Positions 1 through 12,602 of a stretch of 64,000 nt of DNA are shown here, piece after piece. The notes beneath the pieces were generated by a model. It made no database searches. It had not been told where the DNA came from and worked only from the letters and a program-made list of their open reading frames with translations. The DNA is from Gordionus sp. m RMFG-2023. Lineage: Eukaryota; Nematomorpha; Gordioida; Chordodea; Parachordodidae. Both the position numbers and the translations under genes were made by a program. Each line of letters begins with the position of its first letter. Position 1 is the first letter of the stretch. The DNA is taken from positions 51,493,974-51,557,973 of the forward strand of contig NC_088777.1 in the NCBI RefSeq assembly GCF_954871325.1. The letters are read 5' to 3'.

Positions 1-2220
1 ATAATATAATATATAAATTTAGATGTGTTATTGGCCAAGATTTACAAAAAAAAAATATTTTCAATTTTATAAATATCTTATACATTTTTTAAAAAAAATA
101 TTACTCAAAATTATGAAATTTTTAATAAAATGAAAAATGAAATTTACCTGTGCATCATAAGATTTTGGTGCTCGCCAAACTACAAGAAAATGTGTTTTTT
201 TTTATATAAAAAAATAGGAATTGTAATTTTTAGATGGAATTATTTAAAAATAGGTTAAATAAAGAATCTCTCTGATTATTGAACAATATTATCCTCTAGG
301 AATCGTGAACAAATTGCTAGACGACTTTTAGTTTTTTAAATCGTAAATATTAAATTAAGTCATAAAAAAAAGTAATTTTTTTGATTTTACCTTGTTGTAA
401 TAAAGTTTCGTCACAAAAAATATTTTTTCGAAATAATTTAAAAATAAATATTATCTTTTTTTTTAAAAAAAAATAGGGAACAAAATGAAGGAAAAAGGTA
501 GGTAGGTAGGGGGGGGGGGAGGGCTAACAAATATTTTATTTAGATACAAAAAATAAATAAAAAATAAAAAAAAAGGAGTTAAAAATTAAAAAAAAAAAAG
601 TAAAAATAATAAAATAAAAATAAGGGATTAAATAAATATTTATCTTCTTATTTTATTTAATATCTTCTTTTTTTTTGTGTATGTGTGTAATTTTTTTTTT
701 TTCGAAGAAATCGTATATTTTTTAATTTTCGAGAAATATGTAAATCGTCCATTGGTTGATATATATCAGAGAACCTGCGAGTCCAAGTCCGGAGCGGATT
801 TTTATTTTATCAAATATAACCGGGCCGGGTCGGTCCCGAATATATAAATCCCACGCAAATGGTACCTATATATATAATATAAATCTTTAGTAATTAATCT
901 CCGATAGAGAGAAAATCAAATTTCTTTACCCCAGAACCTTTTTATTATCATATTATTACAAATTTTTGGGGAAAGAAATGTAAAAATCTCGATAACGAAT
1001 CACCTTTTCTTCTAATTTTAATTTAATTTTTTTTTTTTAGGGAATATAGAGAGTTGCCATTTTAGCTATTATTTTTACAATTTTTTTTAAAAAATGGCTG
1101 CTTAAATTCGAAGTAGTAAACAGTTGAAGTTCCGCAAATTGAATGCGTTTAGGCCCGAGCTCGGATCGATTCGAATTTATTAAGAAGCTCACGCCCGCTC
1201 GACGCAAAGTTTCGAGTAGGAGCCCGGAGTTTAACCGATTTTAGAAGTGTCACACCTTTAAAAAAGGGGTTAATCTATAGCCATAATTATCAGTGTCGGT
1301 AAAAATTACTATTGAAAAAGTAGCTTGCTACTCTTTAACACCGAATTTCTACCGGCCTTAGCAGGTTTCCATGGGATGATTCCGCCATAAAATCGCACGC
1401 TTCTCGACCACCTTCCCCTATTTTTAGGTGATAGGACTTTAAGCCAAAAGTCCAGATCGGAAAACGAAAATTTGAAAACTAGCTTAACTTTTAAATAATT
1501 ACCCGTGATGGGTTAAAAGGTGGAAAGAAAAACGTCAATCATACCCTTTTTTCGGGGTTTCGAATTATCGATCAATCAATTAAAAATTAAATCGATTCGA
1601 ATATTTATTTTTGGTATAGGTGGGAAACAAACCAAAAAAATGGAGGTCATCATTTTTCACTTGTTTTGTATAACCCATTATAATGACTATTGTTTAATTT
1701 AAATGTTTTTAAAACATTGTTTTTTATTATTCGCGTTGATTCTTCGAAATTATTGAAGAAAATAAACGATTAGAAGAGGGGATAAAAAAATCTAACAAGT
1801 TTTAAAACTTTAAACTGGACATTAATTTCAATTTTGTTTATCCACCCCCAACCCCCACCTCTTTAAATATGGATCAGCTGTTATCTCGGTCATATATTCC
1901 GAATTCAATATTTAAATTACTTTAGTTTTTTTTTAATTAATAACTAATTATATAAAATTCGAAAGAAAGAAAAAAAAAAGAGAGATTAAAAATGTTTTTT
2001 TGGGGCACGTTTAACCCCCCTTAAATATCTCGGGTAATATAAAAAGCTAGCGATTAATCAATCTTCATACAAATTTTTAGCGGAATCGAAATGGGTGGTG
2101 GGGCTAAATGTGCCCCTGCCTCCTTTTTTTTTTCTTTAGGGTTTGAAATGCTACCAGTCAAGTAAGTAAATATCTAATGCACGATTTAAAATTTTTTTTT
2201 TATAAATATTTGTTTCGTGC
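1..2220. other. Intergenic AT-rich DNA, no gene seen
   Basis: This stretch is poly-A/poly-T rich with a short poly-G run near 510. Around 766-850 there is a GC-rich patch (CAGAGAACCTGCGAG, then CCGGGCCGGGTCGG) resembling one half of the hAT-like palindromic family found whole at 3,571. From about 1,100 to 1,500 the GC content rises, and a small imperfect palindrome (CGGTAAAAATT ... AATTTCTACCGG) lies at about 1,296-1,358. Short open frames here do not look like protein. Confidence 0.5.
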
Positions 2221-2244
2221 GAGTATAAAGGAAAGTTTGGAAAA

Positions 2245-2640
2245 CGGAACCATCTGAGCCGGGACAAATCCAGGAAGGGAAACCATTCCTTTAAAATGTC
2301 CAGTTACCGGAAATCATGTCAAAATTTTCGAGGAACTGGCTCCGGAAGCAATTTTAGCACAAAAAAGAGCTGGGGAATTTGATTTATTTATTTTAAGAAT
2401 TTTTTTTAAATAAAAAAAAAATCTGAAACTCCTCAAGTCAGATTCAACTCTAAGAACAGGAATCAAAAAGAAGCAGAACCCCTCGTTTCCCATTTTCTTC
2501 CTAAAATTTTGGAAACCATCAGAGTCATAAAATCTGTGCGGTACGGACTGAATCTTCAGCCGATGAAAGATCGAAAATCTTCTCCAAAGCCGCCTCCAAA
2601 GTCTCTGTCTAAACGTGGGTGAACTTCCACTACTAGTAAA
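2245..2640 (+). other. Coding-like remnant, unassigned
   Basis: Two plus-strand frames read like protein. The first, near 2,260-2,400, contains KIFEELAPEAILAQKRAGEF. The second, near 2,420-2,625, is about 70 codons with SHFLPKILETIRVIKSVRYG followed by a Lys/Pro/Ser-rich end. A 123-codon frame also exists on the minus strand over the same bases, so the true strand is uncertain. The opening (GAACCATCTGAGCCGGGACAA) resembles sequence near 3,187-3,230, suggesting a repeated, decayed unit. I recognise no family. It could be an old gene copy, a transposon relic or chance in a locally GC-richer patch. Confidence 0.2.
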
Positions 2641-3570
2641 CAAAGAAGGAGTATTACCTAGAATATTTCTGAGTGAGGGTGTCAATGGGCCTTTAAAAAA
2701 ACAAACTTATTGGTTGAATTTTTTGAATCGTATAATCAGTTAGGCTGTGTCTTAGGTTGGCTTAATTTGGAATACTAAATTGTTATTTTTAGTATAGGTT
2801 ATAAAGTGTTAGATCTAGTACACCCTATGGTGGCATTGCCATTTTTTCGTATTTTATTCTCGTATTTTTGGTTGTTTTTTTCGATTGTTTTTTGTTTTTT
2901 TTTGCTTTTTTTGAATATTTAGCTGATACTTTAAAGACGGCTATAAGTATTAAGCCGCCCTAGGACACAGCTTTAATATTAGATCCGCGGGTGATTGATT
3001 ATCCATCCTCGGACCACTAGATTTGGACCCTTACTAAAATTTTCCATTTCCGGTCATGACAGGATTCGGTAAAAAAATTTTTTTTTTCCTAATCCATTTT
3101 TCTTAAAAAAAAGACATAACCAAGAATTTTCACTTGGAAAACTAACTACAAGTATTTTCTTCCTAAACAGAGTTCGTAGTATCAGAATCTTCGAAACTGG
3201 AACAAATCTAGCAAGGGATCCAAGAACTCAAACCTTTAAGCCGGTATCAGTTATCGAACCTAATTCCTTCAAATTTTTGTTCCCCTGACTCCAATTTTTA
3301 AAATGGTCCATGAACAGGTGTTAACCCTTTCGATATTCTAACTGTTTTTTAAAGATTATTATCGATCCCTTTTTTGATTGACAGACATCAGTCTTCATTT
3401 TTTTTTAAAAATACTTTTGTAATATCGTACGATTACGCCGGCTACCCAAAGCATATGTTTTTCTCGAGTATAAAAATTTATTCGTCATCCCTTTTATATA
3501 TTTATTATAATTCGAAGGAGAATCTTGATAGCCAAAATAGTATATAGTATTTGTTGGGAAATGATTACAT

Positions 3571-3913
3571 TAGAGATCTGCAAAATTAGACCAGGCCCGT
3601 ATCCGGCCCGAACCCGGTAATATTTTTTTAATTAAATTCGGGCCGGGTCGGGTCTGGCCTTATAAATTTTTTAAAATATGTCTAAATTTATCAATTTTAA
3701 TGTTGAACTTTTTTATGTAAAATAAAAATAGGCGATTTTATTATAGAGAAAGTAGACGCCAAATAACACATATCGTTCATTTTGATTAATTATAAAAATT
3801 AATTTCTATATTTAAATAATTCGGGCCGGACCGGACCTGACCGGGCAAAACTTTATAAAAAAAAATTTCGGGCCGGGCTGGACTTGAAAAATTAGGCCCG
3901 ATGCAGATCACTA
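3571..3913. mobile_element. hAT-like palindromic element (GGCCCGG family), copy 1
   Basis: The ends are TAGAGATCTGCA and TGCAGATCACTA, which are inverted repeats of each other with one mismatch. The body has mirrored GGGCCGGGTCGGGT-type blocks on each side of an AT-rich middle, and no coding capacity. The flanking 8-mers (gattacat and aattatat) match at six of eight positions, as expected of an aged 8-bp target duplication. Short ends plus an 8-bp duplication are typical of non-autonomous hAT elements. Confidence 0.7.
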
Positions 3914-4855
3914 AATTATATATATATATATATTAATAGTTAATGAAATATTATATAATGATAGGTAAAATTTATATCAGTTTATATATTGCGTGAACAA
4001 AAAGTTCGAAGACCATGTGGTGATGTTAAGTCACCTGACATCGACAAATTCCAATAATAAGGAGTGGTCAAGATTATCCCCTAAAAAAATTGACTTAAAC
4101 GTCTAAGTTTAGCCTCATCTTATTGATTGACACTTATTTTTTTTTTTATTAGAATAAAAATTTGGCTAAGCCGTTTAAGAGCTGGCCAAGGTTAGAGGGT
4201 TTAACAAACACTATATGACCAGTTTCGTATGATTCTTTACCGGAAATGAATTATAAAGCATGTTTGGAAATACTTATTCTACGATTATCAATTTCCGGTT
4301 ATAATTTGTATATTTCAAAAAATAATAAATTTATGGAAAAAAACGGTTACAAATCGCTATCGAGTCCAAAAGTTCGCGACAAAATAAATTGCTGTCAAAA
4401 AAAAAAATGTTTGTACGATTTATTTTTGAAAAGATTTGAAGTTTATTCTTTATTGCTGTAACAATTTTTGAAACTATAACTTTTTAAAACTCCTCTCGGA
4501 AAATAAAACTAAAATCTGTGAACTAGAACCCCCTTTACCAAAATTTTTAGAACCAAGTTCCAAGACTTTCTAAAGCGGGCGCTTAGCCAGCTGCCACTGT
4601 AGCAAAAATAATTCTGAAAAATTATAAGAGGTCTCATGAATCGCTAAATACAAGTTATATTCTATTCTATTTTAATTCTATTTTATATTTTAAATTTCTT
4701 CTTAGTAATTTTTATTTTATCCATACAAATATTTGAAGCATGTTTTCTATACGTTTTTTTATTTTTTTTTTCAATCTTAAACATTGATGGATATAAAAAA
4801 AGTAATATAATTTAATATAAACCCAAAAAATAGTACCAGAAAATTATGATAACTA
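3914..4855. other. Intergenic, no gene seen
   Basis: AT-rich sequence. A 71-codon frame at 4,246-4,461 overlaps an inverted repeat (accggaaatgaattataa ... caatttccggttataat) and has the composition of translated AT-rich DNA, so I do not call it a gene. Confidence 0.4.
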
Positions 4856-4858
4856 ATT

Positions 4859-4981
4859 ATTCATCTTCATTATCCGATGGGCAATGATTGCGAATAAAAC
4901 TATCGAACAAAATTGAAGAATCTAATTTATCATTAGATATATGCTGAATTGAACTCTTTTCAAGACTTCTTGTGCTGCAAC
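4859..4981 (-). other. Possible terminal exon, unassigned
   Basis: On the minus strand a good pyrimidine tract and acceptor (ttttttttgttgttgcAG) is followed by an open frame with SLEKSSIQHISNDKLDSSIL, then FDSFIRNHCPSDNEDE and a stop. The acidic end with a stop looks like the end of a protein. Upstream minus-strand sequence to about 5,090 also reads as protein-like in more than one frame. No family is recognised and no partner exon is certain. It may be a relic. Confidence 0.2.
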
Positions 4982-4999
4982 AACAAAAAAAACTACAAA

Positions 5000-7900
5000 A
5001 AGCATGCCCAACACGATGGAACCTTCAAAGCTGTTAGGGTGTTTTTGGAATTCCAGAAAAGCCTATCTCCTTGGCTATGTGCCTGCTTTAAGGTAAAATT
5101 TTAGTAATAAATGGATTCTAAAGTTCAAATTTGGTCATTGTTAGCATGTACTGAAATATAAAATATTTACAATTGCAATATAAAGTTTTAGGAGCCAATG
5201 CAAAATTGAAGCTTGAAAATAACTTGACATAAACAAAAACATGTGAGCTAAAATAATTAATAGTTGGTCAACTGTCCACTCAAATATGGTCAAATAGCCA
5301 AAGATATATTAGACCAGTTATATATGGTCAAATGATCTAAAATATTAATTTTATGATGACATATATCACATAATTATCATCAAGCTCTGATAGAATGAAA
5401 TAACTAAATTAACAAATTGTACTATTGGTGATCAATCTGACCCCTAATCCTAAAAAAAATGTCATCAAAAAAAATGGAATATTTATAGTAAGTGCAAATA
5501 TGAATAACTTAATCAAAATGGCAAAAGTAATTACCTTAGAAGACAAAATTCTCAAATACCTACATGGGTATTACCCACATTTCAATTCAATACAAAACAA
5601 TGTTTTGTAAATTAGATTATCAACCAGAAATTAAAATACGATTGATTGAAGATTTGCAAATGCTGCCTTTACAAGTAATTCATTTGACTTCCATAAAATC
5701 CGTTTGTTAATAAAGAATTTTTTAAAAAAATATGCCCTATTAATAACTTACCCTTAGAAGACAATGAACAAGACCTCTCTTAGAAAAAGTTTTTGAATAT
5801 ATTTAGGAAATTTTGAATGAGTTGTTCTATTTATTTCATCATATATCAAATTTATTTTTAAAATGTACACATGCCAAGTGCAACACTATCTCATTATAGA
5901 AATCAACACACTATCTCATTTATATTTATTACTATCAGTGCAAGGTGAGGTTCCTCAAAAAGTTGGAACAACTACAAATTTAAAAAGGTGCCCATTGACA
6001 ACAAACAATTTTGGATACAAAATTTAAAGTTTATATACTTTACATAGGCCATGTCATTGTTAGGACAGGATATATTTAATTTTTTTTCTAAAAAAAAGGT
6101 TGAATTTTTTGTTATCAAATCTTTAAAATTTAGAATTTATGAATAAAGTTTTTGTACCATTTTATTTATGTGATATCTAAAATGATAACTAAAAATTTAA
6201 AAAAATTAGATATAAATACCTAGTAAACTTTAAAAATAAAAACATTTATTGCCAATATATCATTGTACTACATATTACAAAAAATAGAACAGATATTTTA
6301 AAAAAAATATAATAAACAGTCAAATATAATCAAAAACATAAATATATGGTTATATTTTTTATAACACCTATTTCCATTTAATTCACCCAAATTTTAGTTA
6401 TAAATAATAAATATATACCCTTTATCTATTAATATATTGGTAACATGACTGCATTCATTTAAAATCACTAAATCGAAATCTTCGTGAATAACACTTTGAT
6501 CCATTTTGAGCACTAAATTTAAATTAACTATTTAAATGTTTAAATATTCCAAACTTGTTGTTGGTTGCACTAGTAATTAGATGAAATTGATAACAGTTTA
6601 AAAACTGTATATCGATTTAAATTTCACATTAAAGGGATAGTTGATAAACCTAACATATGATAAAAATATTAATTACCCTATTATTCATAAAAATAAAAGA
6701 AATACTTCTCTAAAATATATTGATAGATTTTTAGTTTATTCATGATTAACTTTTTTTAAAGTTTTAATATATATATATAGTATTCATACATAACTTTTAT
6801 TTTTGTGAAAACCCTTTTAACTTAAAGTCCTTACTTTCTATTTTTTTTAATTTTAAAATAATGGGGCCTTTTTTTAATTCATTTAATAGGTTTCTCCGCT
6901 GTTAAACATTAGGAATATAAAAGATTCATAAAATTATTTTCACATCTATTTAGTATTCTTTATTAATTATATTACTGCCATCCAAACCTCGATAGGCTTA
7001 TTTAAAATGACCTAAAAATCTCCTCTTTAATTGATAATGATTTTCATATAATGATTGCCTTCTAAAAAAAGTATTTTATTTTTCTATTTTATTTCTACCA
7101 AATAAGATTTTAATGTATACACTAGAAATTGATTATTTTTGTTTTTCCATAACAATACATTGCTTAATGATAGATAATCTTTAACGAATCACAATTTTAA
7201 TTAGGAAGTTATTAAATAAATATTAGATTCGCTTTTATAAGATATTATTTAATATTATAGAGACCTTAAAACCATCACATTAATCAGAATTCTCAAACAT
7301 CGCTTTTATATAATATTTAACATTTAGCAAGCAATATATTTAAAATGTCGGCCATCTTTCACATTTAGGAATGTTTCTTTTAAACGGTTTCAACAAATAA
7401 ATTAAGATTATTAAGCCTATTTTAATAATTACACCATAATTACAAATAATTTTTTAACATTATATTCATAAATTGCCAATACATTTGAAAATACTACGAT
7501 ACGAAAATAATATCTAATACGAAATATTCTATTTACATCATATAAAATAAATTAGACAATTTATTTGATCAAGCATAATAAAGTAGAAGTGATTATTATA
7601 AAACGCTAATTTTTCATCTAATATTAATTACATAAATAAAAATTCAATTTGCCTATTCAAGATTTATAATGACTTTTCCTATAGACTTCTTATGCTTGAG
7701 ATATTCGATTGCGTCATTTATCTAGAATAAATAAATTAACCAAATTTGGCAATAAAAATAATTAATATATTAATAAAATACTTCAAATTATATTTCCGAT
7801 ATAACTATTTTCAATGAAATACATGGTAAAATCTCCAATAGCAACAGTTAATGGTAGTATTTTTTAAAATAAATGATAAGTTGAAGGACCATGATAAAAA

Positions 7901-10050
7901 GATCACTATAACGACATGGTCATAATATAGATTTATGCAAGGGCCAATCCCAAATTTAATTTTCGAACCCAGACTAAGTCACATTTACTCGCACTAAAAA
8001 AAGTTAAATTTTTTGGGCAAATTAAATCTTATTAACAAGTCGAGATTTATTTTGGGTAAAATTATGGATTTTAATTATCCATGTGGATATTGACACAATT
8101 CATTTTAAACTACTCTCAAAGATTTTGCGTAAGACTTTTCATTCCAGTTTAAAAATTAGTTATTTAAAAATTTCCGATTTTCTTCATGTAGTAAAGATTA
8201 TTGACATTAATATTTTTAAACTGTTCCAAAAGGTTTTGCAATACTAAACTACTACCCAAAACCTATAACTTGACCCAAAAAACAAGTTTTTAAAATTTAA
8301 ACTTTTCACCCTTGTGTGGTAAAGAGGATTGGCACGATCGATTTTTAAACTATTTCTAAAAGATTTGTAAGTGTTTTACAGCGAAAATTTATATCCGGTC
8401 AAACCAGATCTTTTAAAAAGGCTTTTCATTTTAAATGCGCTTTAGCGCCAACTTGCGTTAAATATTATATTGCAAGATAAAATACAAAAATTATTTTTTA
8501 CATATTTCATTTTGGTTATAAACTTAATGATGTTAATCTAATTTATAAAATTAATTTTTAGATAAAGACGATATAAATTTCTATTATATATTATTAAATT
8601 TAATACATTTTTTAAAATTATAATTTAAGTTTAATAAAAATTAATGTGAATATTAAAATAATATATAAAAGTTTTTACATGTTATCTTATAAAAGTCGAA
8701 AGGCTGCATGATACGAATAATTGCTAATCAAACTTAGATGTATTTATTTACGTTTTCGGTTCAAAAAATAATTTTTTTTTATCCTAAATAAGACATCATC
8801 AACTTTACATATTCATATATTACATAATATAGTATTTATACAACTATTTATCCATCATGACAATTATCAACTATTCATATTATGTAATAAAAAATTAGTT
8901 CTGGATCATTCTTTACCGATATATGTAAAATGTTCTTGTTAACTCTAAATAAATTTATTCAACAATATATTCCTACATAATATCCTTAATCAGGAATGTG
9001 TGGGATCATTCTTATATCTATATAAGAAATCAAATCAATCATATCAACAATCATTTATTTATTATTATAATCTACATTCAAAGTTGAAAATGCTAACATT
9101 TTTTTCAAATTTATTATTCAGAGTTGAGAATCTAAATATATTCTTTATAAAAAAATATGCATATTAGATAGAGAAGACTAATAACTTATTCAGAAATATC
9201 AGAAAGATACTTTAAATCTTTTAGAAAGATACTTTGAATCTTTTACTAATAAGAGTATCTTAAATTCGAGATACTTTTTATAAATTGGGCGCAACCTGTG
9301 TCTCTTTCTTTTCTTCCTCAATCAATTCTATAACCCTCTAACTGGGAAAAATAAAAATTTTTTTTAATAAATATTCAAAAACACAATATTTTTATATTTC
9401 AGCCAATAGTCATTTACAATTAACGGCAATTTTTCCCAGTCAACATACCTTTTTTTAAATAAAACTTTGTAAAATATTTAAAATAACAAACGAATACCGC
9501 GAAATCTATATTTCATTTCTCAAACAAAAACTTTAGCTTGAAAACTTTTAAACATAATTATACTTTTTTTTTAGGAACACACTCAAACGCGTACGCAGCG
9601 GTGGAGGAGGGGCAAAAAATGCAGATGCCGGATAATATTCGAAAATATTATTGTTAATATTAATTTATATTTATTCCTATCTCATATTAAATATATAATT
9701 ACATTTATTCATCACATTCATCTACTAAGTTATTTTTATCAAATAATATCGGTAGATATTACTTCCACAAAAGCCTTTCCAACCTTTTTCAGATGGTGAT
9801 AGAAAAAAAAAATATTTGATAGATTTATATCATGAAGATGTTAAAATATCTTATGATGCCTTATTAGCTGAATAACTATGATTAAAAGATTAACTATGGT
9901 TGATACAGTCCCAAAAAATGCTATGGATGCTAAGCATTATTTCAAACACATTTTAGATTATATTCCCAATGTATTAAAATGGTTATATATATATATTAGC
10001 AACTCTTCCCATTAGTAAACTAATGATAAAACATTCTCTTTTTTAAGAAG
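5000..10050. other. Long AT-rich intergenic region
   Basis: About 5 kb of strongly AT-rich DNA with no open frame that reads as protein, no RNA gene and no clear repeat boundary. A 61-codon frame at 5,425-5,610 is rich in Asn, Lys and Ile and is probably chance. Confidence 0.5.
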
Positions 10051-10055
10051 AATAA

Positions 10056-10357
10056 CAGAGCCCCGCAGAGGTACTATTCGCAGGGCACGGCCCAGATTAG
10101 AAAATTTTTTTTTCGGCTCGGCTTTTTTGATAATAAAATTTTTAAAAAAATAAATTATATTTATTTTTGATTTTTATAGCTAATAATGGCGATTTCAAAT
10201 ATTTGGTTTTAAAATACAGCTAGACCCGGATATTTTTTTAAAAAAGATTTTCAGGCCTAGCCTGAGTCTTTTTTAAAAATATTTCGGGCCCGGCCCGGGT
10301 ATGTTTAAAAAAAATTAAAATACGGTCCAGCTCGGGGGCTGGGCCTGCAAGTCTCTG
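10056..10357. mobile_element. hAT-like palindromic element (GGCCCGG family), copy 2
   Basis: Begins CAGAGCCCCGCAGAGG and ends GGGCCTGCAAGTCTCTG, so CAGAG/CTCTG termini face each other. The interior carries mirrored GCCCGGCC-type blocks around an AT-rich centre. The flanking 8-mers (aagaataa and aaaagcat) match only in part, so this copy looks older than the one at 44,355. Confidence 0.6.
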
Positions 10358-10359
10358 AA

Positions 10360-11340
10360 AAGCATACCTATGAAATACAACTTCTGAAAGTAGATTGAAT
10401 TATTTGGATCTTTTGAATATTCACAGGCGTTTAACGTCAAGCAAGGATAGATAATTGAAAAATTACAAAACATACAAAATACAATTATTCCTAAGAAACT
10501 TTTTGTGTATTAATTTATATTTCCAACATTTAAATTTTTTATACTTTATATATTTTAAAGGCTCAAAAAATTCAAATTTCAATTTTGGGTCATATCGTGG
10601 TTATATTCACTTTATATTTTATATTTTCTCATTTATTTTATAGTTTTTCAATGCCGGTTTATACATATAATTTTTTTGTAATTCAGATTAATTTAAAATT
10701 GTGTATTATATTCGTCCTAATAAATTTATGCTTTCCTTAATATTAACAATAATATTTCTTAAAAAAATTTATTATCCCCCCCAGACCAAATTCCTGCGTA
10801 CGCGCATGGACACTCTCATTACTAAATTAAGCTGTTTTTTTAGAGCCTTCGATATTTATACTTATATATATATTTTATTTTTTTATTTAGTAATTTTTAT
10901 AAATAGTTAGTTTATTATAATATTTTTTTTAAAATTAAAATATAATTATAAATAAAAAAAAAATTTAAATTAAAAATTGTCAAGTATAATAAAATACATT
11001 TTTTTTAATTATTATATATTGGTTGAAGAACATGACATACGCATATAACAAGAATGAATATTTATAATAATCAAGCATTTTCAAATTAGTTTTTAGCCTA
11101 TTCATAGAATATGACAGGCAAATGAGACAGAGTAATTTTTAATGGGAGTTGAAATATTAATTTGCAAAAGAGTATTTTATATAGATTAAATCAAATCAAT
11201 TTTTTTTTAAAGATATTCAATTTTTCAAATAAATATTCGTTAAGTCCTTGTTTATTAGGCGTATTTAACATTCCGCCAAGGTATTGCAGTAATTATATTT
11301 TTTAAAAAATTCCCTCAACAAAAGGATAATATTTAAGCAT
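10360..11340. other. Intergenic, no gene seen
   Basis: AT-rich sequence with Phe/Tyr/Ile-rich chance frames (for example 10,455-10,643 and 10,701-10,910). No splice-bounded or conserved-looking coding sequence is visible. Confidence 0.45.
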
Positions 11341-12060
11341 TTCTAATGTATTTCGGCCTCAACCTCCAGTTCAATGTTATTTATATTGTAGAACTTCGCA
11401 ACATTTGTACCAAATGAAAAATAATCATTTTCTTTATTAAATATTAAATCTATTGGTGTTATAGTTTGAGCTTGATTATATACTGGTGGTATATCATTTA
11501 GAACTTCTTTAATAATATATTTTGAAAGTATTTTTCTTTATCAACCGACTCGATCCATAAGTTCTTAATATATAGAAGTGACAAAAATGATGTCAAAAGA
11601 ACCTCATTATATTCATCATCATAGAAGAAAATAAATTCCCAAATCTTTTGCCCCATACCATCTTGCACAGCTTTTAATAAAGGTGGACAATATTGCGAAC
11701 TTGAAATAATGTCATCCAGATTCGCTAATACAGATAAAACACCCTCTCCCGTAACTCGTTCTTACAATAAGCCCGGATATCATCCTTAATTCAATAAGGT
11801 GATCAGCTTGGATCCCTCCCATTTTGTTTCGGAATAAGCCAACCATTAATTCAGCAACCAAATTACCCCTAAAAAAATGTTCACCAATTTATATCGATGA
11901 ATCAAAACCTAAAATAAATTAAATCATTTCTAAAACTATCGCGCGCGCCATATAGATAGAGCAGATATACAACAGAATTAACCATGGCCCTTTAAGTGAC
12001 CCCTGAAAAAAGCCAGAATCCATAAGCCATCTATTGTTGCTCTAAAGACCTAATCTTAGT
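11340..12060 (-). pseudogene. Decayed coding relic, unassigned
   Basis: The minus strand reads like a real protein in pieces. The longest uninterrupted piece is 87 codons (11,501-11,761) and includes VLSVLANLDDIISSSQYCPP, then KAVQDGMGQKIWEFIFFYDD and LLTSFLSLLYIKNLW. Just upstream in a shifted frame is NLVAELMVGLFRNKMGGIQA, and further upstream MAYGFWLFSGVT. Frame changes and stops separate the pieces and no AG/GT pair explains them, so I read it as a decayed copy. Helical, leucine-rich character suggests a repeat or helical-bundle protein, but I cannot name it. It lies 0.5 kb downstream of the oxidoreductase gene on the same strand and is not part of that family. Confidence 0.5.
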
Positions 12061-12602
12061 CAAGTCTTTGACATAATAATACAATGCTAAAATGACCCTT
12101 GTTGGATATTTAATTTTGTTAATAAAAAAACAATTTATGGCAGCAACCACAATTATAAACCACTTTAAACCTCAAATCACAACTGCTTAGAGCCCCTAAA
12201 CAAGGAATTACAATCATCTATGATATCCAATGCAATCGAATGACGTTTTAACTAGATCCTTTTAACGCATGAATAAATGTTTAACGTTAAAATAGTGGGG
12301 ATTTTTTTAAAAAAACTTATTTTATGATCACTCTATGATGGAAATTTTTTTTCTCTTGGCATTGTTAAGCATCCTTGGGTATAATAATAAATCCTATGAG
12401 AATAACCTGACCTTTTTTTAAATTTCCTTTAGCGCTTTTCCCGCTTTTACCCGGAATTCACAGCTGGCGCGAATTCGCGCTCTCTATGAATTTAGGGTTA
12501 GTTCAAATATCGCGCGTTTTAATCTTTAAATAAAATAAAAAATTAGGATCAGGTTCAGATCTTCGAAGAAGAAAAAAATACGCTTGAATTTTTTTAAAAT
12601 AA

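Noticed and set aside
2314-2685. 123-codon minus-strand frame as a gene
   Set aside because: The plus strand over the same bases reads at least as well as protein, and no homology or splice evidence supports either, so only a low-confidence coding-like remnant is listed.
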